Assembly (NCBI RefSeq): GCF_037893185.1
Contig: NZ_CP140772.1
Location: 5,456,001 to 5,520,000 of the forward strand
From: Chitinophaga sp. 180180018-3
Lineage (GTDB): Bacteria; Bacteroidota; Bacteroidia; Chitinophagales; Chitinophagaceae
Direction: 5' to 3'
DNA length: 64,000 bases
The translations under genes and the position numbers were made by a program. Below, in pieces: positions 52,310 to 60,994 of this stretch (positions are counted from its first letter, which is position 1; every line of letters begins with the position of its first letter). The notes under the pieces are model-generated. The model had not been told where the DNA came from and did no database searches. It was given only the letters and a program-made list of their open reading frames with translations.

Positions 52310-53179
52310 ATGAAAAAGTCATTATTATATATATTGTTCGCCGCAGTAGCAGGACTGACCTCCTGCGAGGACAAAATCAATCTTAACGTGGCGCCGGGTA
52401 TATCCTACCCCGTACTTGATGCGTGGATCACTACCGAAGCCGGTGTACAAAACATCCGGCTTACCAAGTCGGTACCTTATACCGACGACAATCCCGCGCC
52501 TATTATCAACGACGCAAAGATCACCGTATTTGATCTGACATCCGGCGCTTCTTATCCGTTTCTGTTTGATAAAAACGCCGGCCGGTACAGATACGATGCC
52601 AGCGCCCAACCGATCGGTGTAGTTGGGCATGTTTACAAACTGCACCTGGAATATGGCGGAGAAATTTTTGAAGCCCTCGATAGCGTTAAACGCGTGCCCC
52701 CTATTGATTCTATTTCTTACGAATACAAGAAGAAGGAAGAAGTACTGAGTGGCAAAGAAGGATACTATGCCACCATGCACGCCAAAGACATACCAGGAGC
52801 AGTGGATTATTACTGGATTCGCTCCTATCGTAACGATACATTACGCCGGCTGGAAGATGCATTCTCTGTAGACGGCTCTTATGGCTCAGGTGTTTCTGAT
52901 GGCCAGGTATTCATAGCGCCGATCGCCAGAGCTATTAACGACTACTCCAAACCCTTCCAGCTGAATGAAAAAGTGATTGTAAGACTCTCGTCATTGAGTA
53001 AACCAAGTTACGATTTTCTGACCCAGGTGAACGATCAGGTCAATAACGGCGGGCTGTTCGCCAAAGTACTCGAAAATGTAAAAAGCAATGTACAGAATAC
53101 CACCGCATCCGGTAAAACAAAGATACTGGGCTGGTTTGGTACTTCTGCTGTAAGCAGGGCTGAAAGAACTTTCAAATAG
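52310..53179 (+). CDS. DUF4249 family lipoprotein, TonB receptor partner
   Basis: The 289 residues start with a lipoprotein signal, lipobox LTSC (Cys19), then a conserved DAWITTEAGVQNIRLTKSVPY region typical of DUF4249, with beta-rich domains and a C-terminal tail (GWFGTSAVSRAERTF). Genes of this family almost always follow a TonB receptor of the type found just upstream; a surface-exposed capping role is inferred. The pair is probably co-transcribed. A hairpin lies 25 bp after the stop. Confidence 0.9.
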   Translation: MKKSLLYILFAAVAGLTSCEDKINLNVAPGISYPVLDAWITTEAGVQNIRLTKSVPYTDDNPAPIINDAKITVFDLTSGASYPFLFDKNAGRYRYDASAQPIGVVGHVYKLHLEYGGEIFEALDSVKRVPPIDSISYEYKKKEEVLSGKEGYYATMHAKDIPGAVDYYWIRSYRNDTLRRLEDAFSVDGSYGSGVSDGQVFIAPIARAINDYSKPFQLNEKVIVRLSSLSKPSYDFLTQVNDQVNNGGLFAKVLENVKSNVQNTTASGKTKILGWFGTSAVSRAERTFK

Positions 53180-53192
53180 CCTGTTTATCTTA

Positions 53193-53250
53193 ACCGCTTC
53201 CGGGGATTTTGTCTGATCAAAAGATTAGACGAAATCCCCGGAATTCGTTA
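53193..53250 (+). terminator. Long imperfect hairpin after the DUF4249 gene
   Basis: The segments TTCCGGGGATTTTGTCTGATC and its partner around 53224-53245 pair with G-U wobbles, forming a stem of about 20 bp. Position after the stop suggests termination or 3'-end stability. Confidence 0.55.
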
Positions 53251-53290
53251 ACTTAAATAACAAAGCTATATAAGATGCCTCCCGACCTGA

Positions 53291-53304
53291 TATCATATAT
53301 CATA
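53291..53304 (+). repeat. Tandem 7-bp duplication in the 5' part of the sterol desaturase gene
   Basis: TATCATA occurs twice in tandem (53291-53297, 53298-53304). Deleting one copy joins an ATG frame at 53275 (MPPDLISY) to AIPGFVLLILLEITFTTIDK directly upstream of the annotated start. This would restore a 288-residue protein with its first membrane helix. Confidence 0.75.
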
Positions 53305-53371
53305 TGCCATTCCAGGATTTGTTCTGCTCATACTACTCGAAATCACCTTCACTACGATCGATAAAAAGAAT

Positions 53372-54148
53372 ATGTATGAGCCTAAAGATGCCCTTAGCAG
53401 CATCGCTATGGGATTGGGGAACGTCTTCATAGGACTTTTTACAAAGGCAGTCATATTCGGTATCTATCTCTTTATATATCAATTCCGCTTCTTCACACTG
53501 GGCTTTACCTGGTGGGCCTGGCTACTCTGCTTTTTTGCAGATGATTTCAGCTACTACTGGTTTCATCGCAGCAGTCATACCATACGCTTCTTATGGGCCT
53601 CCCATGTCATCCACCATTCATCAGAAAAATATAACCTGGCTACTGCCTTGCGGCAAACATGGACCGGTAACCTGACCGGCAGCTTCATTTTCTGGCTCTG
53701 GATGCCATTGGCAGGGTTCCACCCGGTTATGATCATGAGCATGCAGGCCATCAGCCTGATCTATCAGTTCTGGATCCACACGGAAGTGATACATAAACTG
53801 CCTGCACCCATAGAATATGTATTCAATACTCCCTCGCATCACAGGGTACATCATGGTTCCGACATCGATTATCTCGATAGGAACCACGCCGGTATCCTGA
53901 TCATCTGGGACAGGATGTTCGGCACATTCATTCCCGAAAAACAACGCCCGGTATATGGCCTGACGAAAAATATTCATACCTACAATCCCTTCCGTATTGC
54001 CACCCACGAATGGGTGGATATCTGGAAAGACCTGCGGCAATCACATTCCTTCAGAGAAGCACTCCATTACCTGTTCGACGCGCCCGGCTGGAGTGCCGAT
54101 GGCAGCCGCAAAACAACGAAACAACTTCGCGCTTCCCGTAGCCAATGA
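53372..54148 (+). CDS. Sterol desaturase / fatty acid hydroxylase family protein, N-terminally frameshifted
   Basis: This integral membrane di-iron enzyme carries the histidine clusters FHRSSH, HVIHH and HHRVHHG. From the ATG at 53372 it has 258 residues and lacks the expected first helix. The missing part is encoded upstream: ATG 53275 starts MPPDLISY, and the rest of the helix follows in the frame of this gene after a 7-bp tandem duplication. Without that duplication the product is 288 residues. The gene may be broken, may start internally, or may be phase-variable; an assembly error is also possible. Catalytic residues are intact. Confidence 0.82.
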   Translation: MYEPKDALSSIAMGLGNVFIGLFTKAVIFGIYLFIYQFRFFTLGFTWWAWLLCFFADDFSYYWFHRSSHTIRFLWASHVIHHSSEKYNLATALRQTWTGNLTGSFIFWLWMPLAGFHPVMIMSMQAISLIYQFWIHTEVIHKLPAPIEYVFNTPSHHRVHHGSDIDYLDRNHAGILIIWDRMFGTFIPEKQRPVYGLTKNIHTYNPFRIATHEWVDIWKDLRQSHSFREALHYLFDAPGWSADGSRKTTKQLRASRSQ

Positions 54149-54161
54149 TTGCCGGCAGTAC

Positions 54162-55466
54162 TCATTTCAAACTCCAGGGTCCGCGGATAGATGCTTTTAT
54201 GTAATGATTCGCTTCCCGGTCCTTCCTGAAATGTTCCTTCACAGGGTCCCATTCCAGCGGGCGATTCAGCCAGTAGGCAATATTTGCCAGGCAACATACA
54301 GAGCTTGTTCTATGTCCTGTTTCCACATCACAAATAGGCGCCTTGTTTAACCGGATCGCATCCAGCCAGTCCTGATAATGATCATTACTGTTATAAAGAT
54401 GCACCTCGTCCTGTTTTATTTCAGCAGTAACAATATTCGCAGGGTTGGTATCCAGGTATTCCCGGCTGATGTCCAACGTGCCGTTTGAACCAATAAACCT
54501 TACACCAAACTTCCTTCCGAAATCCTTATGCTTAATAACGATGCCGTTTTCATATTCCATCGTCAGGCAATCATAATTTTTACCATCCGGCGGAAAGAGT
54601 TTTACAGGACCCGTACGATCCAGATCCAGCCCCCAGTGCGCAATATCAAACATATGTGCACCCCAGTCGCTCAGAATGCCGCCGCCAAATTCCCGGTAGT
54701 TACGCCAGTTCGGGAAAATATCCTTCTCCACCGGAGGCGCCAGCTCTGCATTGAAATCACGGAAAGCGGCCGGCCCTAACCATCTATCCCAGTTAAGTAC
54801 CGCCGGAACCGGCTGTCCGGGCAAATCACAGGGAATCCCTGCTTTTCCTACGTTCACCCAGGCTTCTTTCACGGTGCCGATGTAACCATTCCGCACCAGT
54901 TCGCAGGCATGCCGGAAATTCTTCCAGGACCGTTGCATACTGCCTGTCTGCAACACTACTTTATTCCTGTGTATGGCATTCACCATTGCCCTTCCTTCTT
55001 CTATAGAATGCGCCAGCGGCTTTTCACAATACACGTGTTTCCCGGCATTGGCAGCCATAACGGCCCCCACAGCATGCCAATGGTCAGGTGTCGCAATAAC
55101 CACCGCGTCAATATCTTTCCGGTTCAATATCTCCTGGAAATCTTCATAAACATTCAATCCGTTATACACCGGCTGCTCTTTCATATCCGCGTAAATTTTA
55201 TTCGCATTCACCCGAAACAGATCCAGCTTCTGTTTGTCGACATCAGCCGCCGCCAGCACCTGCGCTTTCGATGCAAATGGCCTCAACAGGCCTCTGGCTT
55301 GTTTTCCGGTTCCTATGAAGCCCAGGTTGATATGGTCGCTCGGCGCGATAAACGATTTGCCACCAAGCACATAACGGGGAATAATAGTAAATGCTATCGC
55401 AGCCTGAACGGTATTCCTGACGAAATTCCGCCGGTCGATAGTCTTTTGGGAGTTTGTTTTTTCCAT
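54162..55466 (-). CDS. Gfo/Idh/MocA family oxidoreductase with twin-arginine signal
   Basis: This NAD(P)-dependent sugar dehydrogenase-like protein has 434 residues. The N-terminus has a Tat signal (DRRNFVRNT with a hydrophobic core), so it is exported folded. The Rossmann motif is GFIGTGKQARGL, the EKP cofactor motif is in VYCEKPLAHS, and DWGAHMFDIAHWGLD is the conserved substrate region. It converges on the desaturase gene with a 13-bp gap. Substrate and partner are unknown. Confidence 0.93.
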   Translation of the reverse strand: MEKTNSQKTIDRRNFVRNTVQAAIAFTIIPRYVLGGKSFIAPSDHINLGFIGTGKQARGLLRPFASKAQVLAAADVDKQKLDLFRVNANKIYADMKEQPVYNGLNVYEDFQEILNRKDIDAVVIATPDHWHAVGAVMAANAGKHVYCEKPLAHSIEEGRAMVNAIHRNKVVLQTGSMQRSWKNFRHACELVRNGYIGTVKEAWVNVGKAGIPCDLPGQPVPAVLNWDRWLGPAAFRDFNAELAPPVEKDIFPNWRNYREFGGGILSDWGAHMFDIAHWGLDLDRTGPVKLFPPDGKNYDCLTMEYENGIVIKHKDFGRKFGVRFIGSNGTLDISREYLDTNPANIVTAEIKQDEVHLYNSNDHYQDWLDAIRLNKAPICDVETGHRTSSVCCLANIAYWLNRPLEWDPVKEHFRKDREANHYIKASIRGPWSLK

Positions 55467-55816
55467 GCTATTCAGATATTATTATGAAGACAACAATCAC
55501 ACAGTTATTTACTGGCAGGAAGCTACTGGCAATTCCTTCCCGACTTTCAACACTTTTTCCGGCAATTGTTTTTCTCTGAGTGTTTAGCAAGATGACAGAC
55601 ACCAGGTATCAGGGAAACACAGTTCCTGAGAAAACACTTCTCTTCATCATTATTTGCCCCATAAATGGATATAAGGATGCTCGAGAAAATAACGTGGAAT
55701 TACCTGTAGTTAAGATAATATAATTAGGTGATTTTTTCTGAAAAAAGGGGGAGATAGCCGTCGCCCGGTCCCCCTTTTCCGCTCAACCAAAAATCCTAAA
55801 AAAAACTACCGATTTT
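55467..55816. other. Spacer between the oxidoreductase and BlaI genes
   Basis: A 350-bp gap with no reliable gene; a 43-codon plus-strand frame (near 55593-55724) has no recognisable features. It contains the hairpin AAAAGGGGGA/TCCCCCTTTT (55743-55752, 55769-55778), a possible terminator or leader structure. Confidence 0.45.
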
Positions 55817-55866
55817 TTTGGTATTTACGAAAACCGTCGTACATTCGTTTACGAAGATATTCGTAC
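55817..55866 (+). promoter_or_regulatory. BlaI gene promoter with TACGAA operators
   Basis: TTTG (55817-55820), 19 bp, TACATTCG (55840-55847, one mismatch to TAnnTTTG). Overlapping it are TTACGAA (55825-55831), TCGTA (55837-55841), TTCGT/ACGAA (55844-55848 and 55851-55855) and TTCGTA (55860-55865), which form several inverted repeats. This suggests BlaI autorepression, with a TACGA/TCGTA variant of the usual TACA/TGTA boxes. Confidence 0.6.
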
Positions 55867-55907
55867 AACAATTACCATTATCATATTCATCTTTAATCAT
55901 TCTTGCT

Positions 55908-56297
55908 TTGAAACAGATCAGGCCTACAGAAAGTGAACTGGAAATTTTGAGTGTACTCTGGGAAAAAGGGCCCAGCACAGTTCGTGAGGTACACGACATC
56001 TTATCTCAAACCAAAGATGCCGGTTATACCACTACACTTAAGCTGATGCAGATCATGCATGATAAAGCACTGCTGCATCGCGATACCAGCAGTAAAACGC
56101 ATGTATACACTGCAGCTGTTTCTCAGCAAAAAACACAGCAACAGTTACTGGACAAAATGATAGATACCGTGTTTGGAGGCTCTGCTTCTCAACTGGTGAT
56201 GCAGGCCCTGGGACATCATCAGTCGACCGATGAAGAGCTGCAACAGATCCGGCAGTACCTTTCAGCAATAGAAAAACAACAAAAGGAAAACAGGTAA
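55908..56297 (+). CDS. blaI: BlaI/MecI family transcriptional repressor
   Basis: The 129 residues start from the TTG at 55908; no ATG fits better, and the conserved start KQIRPTESELEILSVLWEKG follows at once. The winged helix has GPSTVREVHDIL and AGYTTTLKLMQIM, where BlaI proteins are cleaved (near residues 90-100 in Staphylococcus) by their BlaR1 partner. It is followed 10 bp later by the M56 gene, the usual pair. Palindromic sites overlap its promoter. Confidence 0.92.
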   Translation: MKQIRPTESELEILSVLWEKGPSTVREVHDILSQTKDAGYTTTLKLMQIMHDKALLHRDTSSKTHVYTAAVSQQKTQQQLLDKMIDTVFGGSASQLVMQALGHHQSTDEELQQIRQYLSAIEKQQKENR

Positions 56298-56307
56298 ACT
56301 CACTACC

Positions 56308-58755
56308 ATGACTTTATTACCTATTACGGGCGATTTCGTTCGTGCACTGGGATGGGCTATCCTTCATTCCATGTGGCAGTCATTCTTTATCTACACTTGT
56401 TTACGTATTGTTTTGAAATTATGGCCTATGGCGGGCGCCCGCATCAGATATAATTTGTCGATGCTATCGCTCACCGGCATTTTCACCTGGTTTCTGGCTA
56501 CGTTATACATACAGATCGATCGTTACCAGGATGTCCGGGCAACAAGTGAATCCTTCAGCGGGCAAATCATGTGGCAACCACCCGTGCAGAAAACAGCTGT
56601 TTATCCCAGCCAGGAATCCCTGGTATGGCTGGTTCCCGACCTGGAACGTTGTTTTCCTTACCTCGTTTCCCTGTATATACTCGGGATGGTGGTCATGACC
56701 GCTAAATTGCTGACTGATTTTATGCAGCTGCGTAAAATACGTACTACCCGGATTGAGCCTATGGGCCCGGAGTGGGACAAACACCTGCAAAAGCTCGCGG
56801 CACGGCTGCAGATACCCAGAAAAGTAAAACTGCTGGTATCCAAACATATACAGGTGCCCGTGATGCTCGGTTTCTTAAAACCGCTCATCCTGCTGCCTGT
56901 GGCAATGGTAAATAACCTGAGCGAAGCCCAGTTGGAAGCGGTACTGCTGCACGAACTGGCACATGTAAAACGTAATGATTATCTGTTGAATATCTTCCAA
57001 TCAATTGTTGAAACGATCCTCTTCTTCAATCCTTTCGTATGGCTGATTTCCAGGACCATCCGTATAGAAAGAGAACATTGTTGCGACGACCTGGTGATCG
57101 CCAGTACCGTGCAACCTTTGCAATACGCACATGCATTGGTTGCACTGGAAGAATACAGGTTAACAGCTAACCGGCTTACCATGGCGGCTGCAGACAATAA
57201 ACAACATCTGTTTTACCGCATTAAACGCATCATGGAAATGAAAACGAAACATCTCAATTATAGTCAGAAATTCTTAGCTGTTCTTATCATTGCTACCGGC
57301 CTTGTTTCAATTGCATGGCTGAATCCTGCCAAGGGAAAAAACTGCGATACAATGGCCAGTGAACAATCTGAATGCGACTCCGTTCCATCCGGTACTGCCG
57401 ACAGCAATAAGCTGTACAGTGTTATTACAACAACAGCTGATATGTCGACCGATGCCAGCCACCCGTCTACTAACAGGTTCCGGCAACAACTCGACGCCGC
57501 AGTGTATGACACTGTATTGCCCGAACCGCCTCCTCCTCCCGCCCCCTCTGCACCTCCATCTAATCCTCAGCCCACACCGGCTCCATCTCCAGCGCTGCCC
57601 CCTCCGCCGCCCGGGCCTGTATCTGCAGTGAAACCGGCTGCGCCGCTTGCCCCGGTTGCCCCGCTGAATGGAAATCTGGCTCCTGTTGAGATGGATATTC
57701 AGACAAGTACCAACGTAAATCCTGATGTAAAAGTTCATATGGATCAGAAGGTACAGCCTAATTTCAACTATAACTACAACTTCGATTACCAGTACAATCA
57801 AAACAAAGATGAGATCCGCAAACAGGTGATGGAAGCCCGTAAGAGCGTTCAGATGGCCATGAAACAACTGAAAGAAGTTGACATGAAGAAAGTACAGGCG
57901 GAAGTGCAGGCGGCCACACAAAATGTTAACTGGAAAGAAGTCACTGAACAAAGTCTAAAAGCACAGGAAGCTGCCCTGAAAGCCCTGAAAAACATTAATT
58001 GGGAACAGATTCAGAAAGTGCAGCAGGAAGCGGTTGAATCACTTAAAAACATCAACTTCGATAACCTCGACAAAGACATTCTGTTCCGCAACAATTCGGT
58101 TATTCCGCAGGAAAAACGGGAAGAATTTCGCAGACGTACTGAGGAGCTGAAAAAAAACCGCGCAGAACAGCAGCGTTATCTTGCTGATCAGCAGAAATAC
58201 ACTAAAGAACAACAGAAGTATATTGCCCAACAGCAGAAATACGTAAAGGACCAACGGAAATACCTGGAGGAAGTAGCCAAAAACCGCGCAGAGGCGGATA
58301 ACATGAGAGAACAAGCTGCCGATAACCTCGAGGAAGTGCGCCGTAAACGCGCCGAATTACTGGCCGATGCGTCTAAAGTACGCAACGAAGCCCGTAAATC
58401 AAGAGAAGACGCACTCCGAAACAACCAAAGTGTCAGTGAAGATGCCATCAACCATTCCAGGCTGTTCGATGATACCCGGAAAACCATGGCTGAAGCCAAC
58501 AAAGCCAAAATGGAAGCAGAAAAAGCTAAACTTTCCAGCAATCAATACCGTGAAATGATCGATAAAATGGCAGCCGACAACCTTCTGGATCCTAAAAAAG
58601 CTTATCACATAGAAAAAAACGACAACGGTTTGTACATTAATGGCCAGAAACAACCCGACAACGTCGTTGAAAAATACAGCCAATACCTGAAGGCGGCCAA
58701 ACATATAACCCTGAAGGGTGGTGAAAAGTCGTTTTATATCAATACCCAGAATTAA
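56308..58755 (+). CDS. BlaR1/MecR1-type M56 membrane metallopeptidase with proline-rich and coiled-coil C-terminus
   Basis: The 815 residues have N-terminal membrane helices (about 10-60, 115-140) and the zinc motif HELAHVKRNDY (His215, Glu216, His219), with further helices to about 345. The C-terminus has no penicillin-binding sensor domain. It has instead a proline-rich segment (about 405-455), then a charged helical region with five exact heptads QQRYLAD, QQKYTKE, QQKYIAQ, QQKYVKD, QRKYLEE (621-655), and a folded-looking tail. M56 proteases activate by cleaving BlaI-type repressors. The signal sensed is unknown. Confidence 0.9.
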   Translation: MTLLPITGDFVRALGWAILHSMWQSFFIYTCLRIVLKLWPMAGARIRYNLSMLSLTGIFTWFLATLYIQIDRYQDVRATSESFSGQIMWQPPVQKTAVYPSQESLVWLVPDLERCFPYLVSLYILGMVVMTAKLLTDFMQLRKIRTTRIEPMGPEWDKHLQKLAARLQIPRKVKLLVSKHIQVPVMLGFLKPLILLPVAMVNNLSEAQLEAVLLHELAHVKRNDYLLNIFQSIVETILFFNPFVWLISRTIRIEREHCCDDLVIASTVQPLQYAHALVALEEYRLTANRLTMAAADNKQHLFYRIKRIMEMKTKHLNYSQKFLAVLIIATGLVSIAWLNPAKGKNCDTMASEQSECDSVPSGTADSNKLYSVITTTADMSTDASHPSTNRFRQQLDAAVYDTVLPEPPPPPAPSAPPSNPQPTPAPSPALPPPPPGPVSAVKPAAPLAPVAPLNGNLAPVEMDIQTSTNVNPDVKVHMDQKVQPNFNYNYNFDYQYNQNKDEIRKQVMEARKSVQMAMKQLKEVDMKKVQAEVQAATQNVNWKEVTEQSLKAQEAALKALKNINWEQIQKVQQEAVESLKNINFDNLDKDILFRNNSVIPQEKREEFRRRTEELKKNRAEQQRYLADQQKYTKEQQKYIAQQQKYVKDQRKYLEEVAKNRAEADNMREQAADNLEEVRRKRAELLADASKVRNEARKSREDALRNNQSVSEDAINHSRLFDDTRKTMAEANKAKMEAEKAKLSSNQYREMIDKMAADNLLDPKKAYHIEKNDNGLYINGQKQPDNVVEKYSQYLKAAKHITLKGGEKSFYINTQN

Positions 58756-58756
58756 A

Positions 58757-58850
58757 GAATCACGAATCATAAAATAGCGCAGCAGCCTTAGCAGATAACA
58801 GATATGCTGTTATCATTCACTAAGGCTGCTGCGCTATTTCATAATTCCTT
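58757..58850. repeat. Inverted repeat C after the M56 gene
   Basis: A 20-bp perfect stem AAATAGCGCAGCAGCCTTAG (58772-58791 with 58820-58839), plus an inner stem GATAACA/TGTTATC. The core GCCTTAGCAGA resembles ACCTTAGCGA of members A and B. Probably also a terminator. Confidence 0.75.
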
Positions 58851-58888
58851 TATCCTTACCTTAGAGTTGTCTTTAACTAACAACTTAT

Positions 58889-60019
58889 ATGAAACATCTG
58901 ACTATTGTATTAATCCTGTTTGCCTTTTCTGCTGCCAATGCACAGGAAAAAAGCATGACAATCAATAACATGGTTCAGGGGAAGATCAACGCCGCTACCC
59001 CCGTTAAAAATCAGGGTATGACCGGCACCTGCTGGGACTTCTCTTCTACATCTATGATAGAATCGGAATGCCTGCGCAAAGGACTACCAGCGCTGGATTT
59101 GTCCGAAATGTTCACTGCCCGCAACATTTACATCGAGAAAGCCAAAAACTACGTGCTGCGTCAGGGTTTCGCCCGCTTTGATGAAGGCGGTCTTGGCCAT
59201 GATGTGATACGCGCCATTGCCACTTATGGCATCGAACCGGAAAGCGTTTACAGTGGCCTGAAAGGTAGTAACACTGTACACAATCATGCTGAAATGGTAG
59301 TAACACTGAAAAAATACCTGGACAGTATCATTAAAGTCTCTCCGGTACCCGATAACTGGGTAAGCCAGTTTACAAGTATCATGGACGATTATATCGGCCA
59401 CCCTCCGGCTACATTTGAGTATAACGGTAAAACCTATACGCCGCAAAGTTTTGCAAAGGAGGTGGTGAAATTCAACGCGGATGACTATGTTTTTCTGACT
59501 TCCTTTACGCATCATCCCTTCTATAAATCATTTATTATAGAAGTACCGGATAACTTCTCTAATGGAGCTTACTACAATGTTCCGCTCAAAGAGCTAACCG
59601 ATATTACAGAAACAACACTCAAAAAAGGATATACCGTATTATGGGATGCAGATGTAAGCAATAAGGGCTTTGTTAACAGCAAAGGCTTCGCGCTGCTGAC
59701 TTCTCAGGAGATCTCTTTGAAAAAAGACAGCATCGACCCTGATATGAAGGAACCCTCATATACCCAGGACTCACGCCAGAAACTATACGAAGAACTGGTC
59801 ACGCAGGATGATCACCTGATGCATATTACCGGGATAGAAAAAACGCCTAAAGGGAAAACATTTTTTGTAGTAAAAAATTCCTGGGGAGCAAATGCCGGGC
59901 CTTTTGGAGGATATATCAATGTATCTGAAGCTTATTTTGCGGTGAACACTATTACGATAGTGGTGCCTAAAGCCGCATTGGACAAAAACTTCCTTAAAAA
60001 ATACTCCACCCTTAACTAA
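58889..60019 (+). CDS. Exported C1 (papain-like) family peptidase, bleomycin hydrolase/PepC type
   Basis: The 376 residues start with a signal peptide (cleavage after ANAQ). The catalytic Cys is in QGMTGTCWDFSSTS, His in HLMHITGIEK, and Asn in FFVVKNSWG. The loop architecture fits the bleomycin hydrolase/aminopeptidase C group, though these are normally cytoplasmic, so an exported form is notable. It is downstream of the BlaI/M56 pair across repeat C. The substrate is unknown; the pairing suggests a proteolytic response at the envelope. Confidence 0.9.
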   Translation: MKHLTIVLILFAFSAANAQEKSMTINNMVQGKINAATPVKNQGMTGTCWDFSSTSMIESECLRKGLPALDLSEMFTARNIYIEKAKNYVLRQGFARFDEGGLGHDVIRAIATYGIEPESVYSGLKGSNTVHNHAEMVVTLKKYLDSIIKVSPVPDNWVSQFTSIMDDYIGHPPATFEYNGKTYTPQSFAKEVVKFNADDYVFLTSFTHHPFYKSFIIEVPDNFSNGAYYNVPLKELTDITETTLKKGYTVLWDADVSNKGFVNSKGFALLTSQEISLKKDSIDPDMKEPSYTQDSRQKLYEELVTQDDHLMHITGIEKTPKGKTFFVVKNSWGANAGPFGGYINVSEAYFAVNTITIVVPKAALDKNFLKKYSTLN

Positions 60020-60030
60020 GGAGCCGTTAT

Positions 60031-60101
60031 GACAAAAGTGCAAAGAAATTTTCACGAACGTACAGGTACTACATCGTAAAACTTTCTTTGCACTTATTGT
60101 C
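60031..60101 (+). terminator. Hairpin after the C1 peptidase gene
   Basis: GACAAAAGTGCAAAGAAA (from 60031) pairs with a near-complement ending at 60101 (TTTCTTTGCACTTATTGTC), with a few mismatches. It lies just after the stop. Confidence 0.6.
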
Positions 60102-60177
60102 AACCGGTCACGGGGTAAATTTTTAACTACGATCGATTGACATAGGAAACTGAACACCAGTCGCCGGACCAGCGGAT

Positions 60178-60465
60178 TTATGAATAAAGGATAGTAAACC
60201 CTTCGAGATGCTGCACCTCACCGTTGGTTACGATCACCTCTTTTACAGAAGCCGTAGCAGGGCCGGATTTGCACCATGCGATGAAATCCTCCATTTTCTG
60301 CTCCGTAGCTTCTGCCACTATCCAAACACTGCCATCCAGCAGATTTTTTACTTGTCCCTGTACATGCATTGAATCAGCTACACGCTTGGCATTTGCCCGA
60401 AATCCAACACCCTGTACTCTCCCTTTTACAATAATTTCTCTGTGAACAATTGTTCTGGCTGTCAT
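60178..60465 (-). CDS. acyP: Acylphosphatase
   Basis: This small enzyme hydrolyses acyl phosphates. The 95 residues start from the ATG at 60465; the longer open frame upstream adds unrelated sequence. The phosphate loop GRVQGVGFR holds the catalytic Arg, and VKNLLDGSVWIVAE has the catalytic Asn. Length and fold are typical. No operon partner is evident. Confidence 0.95.
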   Translation of the reverse strand: MTARTIVHREIIVKGRVQGVGFRANAKRVADSMHVQGQVKNLLDGSVWIVAEATEQKMEDFIAWCKSGPATASVKEVIVTNGEVQHLEGFTILYS

Positions 60466-60994
60466 ATATAAAACGATTAACCTAGTGCTATCCAATCCGA
60501 TACAAACAGACGGACAACCGCACTCCAAATTTTCGCAAAGATACAAACAACCACCACACTATTAACCAACTACCAATTGATTCAGAGAAAGATCAGGGAT
60601 AAAATAAATTACAAACAATATCAATTATCTGAGCCAGGATTAACCGGATAGGCAGATATGCAGCTACCGTAAAATGGGTGCTACCGGGGTCCAATGGCCA
60701 CTACATTTTAACATAGTCGTAACAACTATCTTACATTGCAATGGCAATGGTATGAAAGGATGGCTAACCTGAGGGAAACAAACGCTGATGAAAACTGAAT
60801 ATAGGGATAACAAATACAATGTCCGTCCCATTTCCGGCAGCGCTACAAATCTACCATTCCGGCAATCCTGCACCAGATAATCATTTGCTGATATAACACA
60901 ACACGTATCAATACCGGCCCAGCCACATTGAGCTTCACTGCCAGGGAATGGTTCATACAAACCCGATACGTTATAAAGTTACCAGCTATATTAT
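60466..60994. other. Long non-coding spacer between acyP and the 2H gene
   Basis: The 530 bp hold no gene I can support; a 98-codon minus-strand frame (60664-60960) lacks any recognisable motif. No strong repeat or RNA structure was seen by eye. Confidence 0.5.

Noticed and set aside
56308..58755. Could the heptad region mark a CRISPR or DNA tandem repeat?
   Set aside because: The repeat is at protein level (QQKYxxx) with varied DNA sequence; no spacers or repeats typical of CRISPR.
60664..60960. 98-codon minus-strand frame in the acyP/2H spacer
   Set aside because: No motif or start signal; not supported as a gene.
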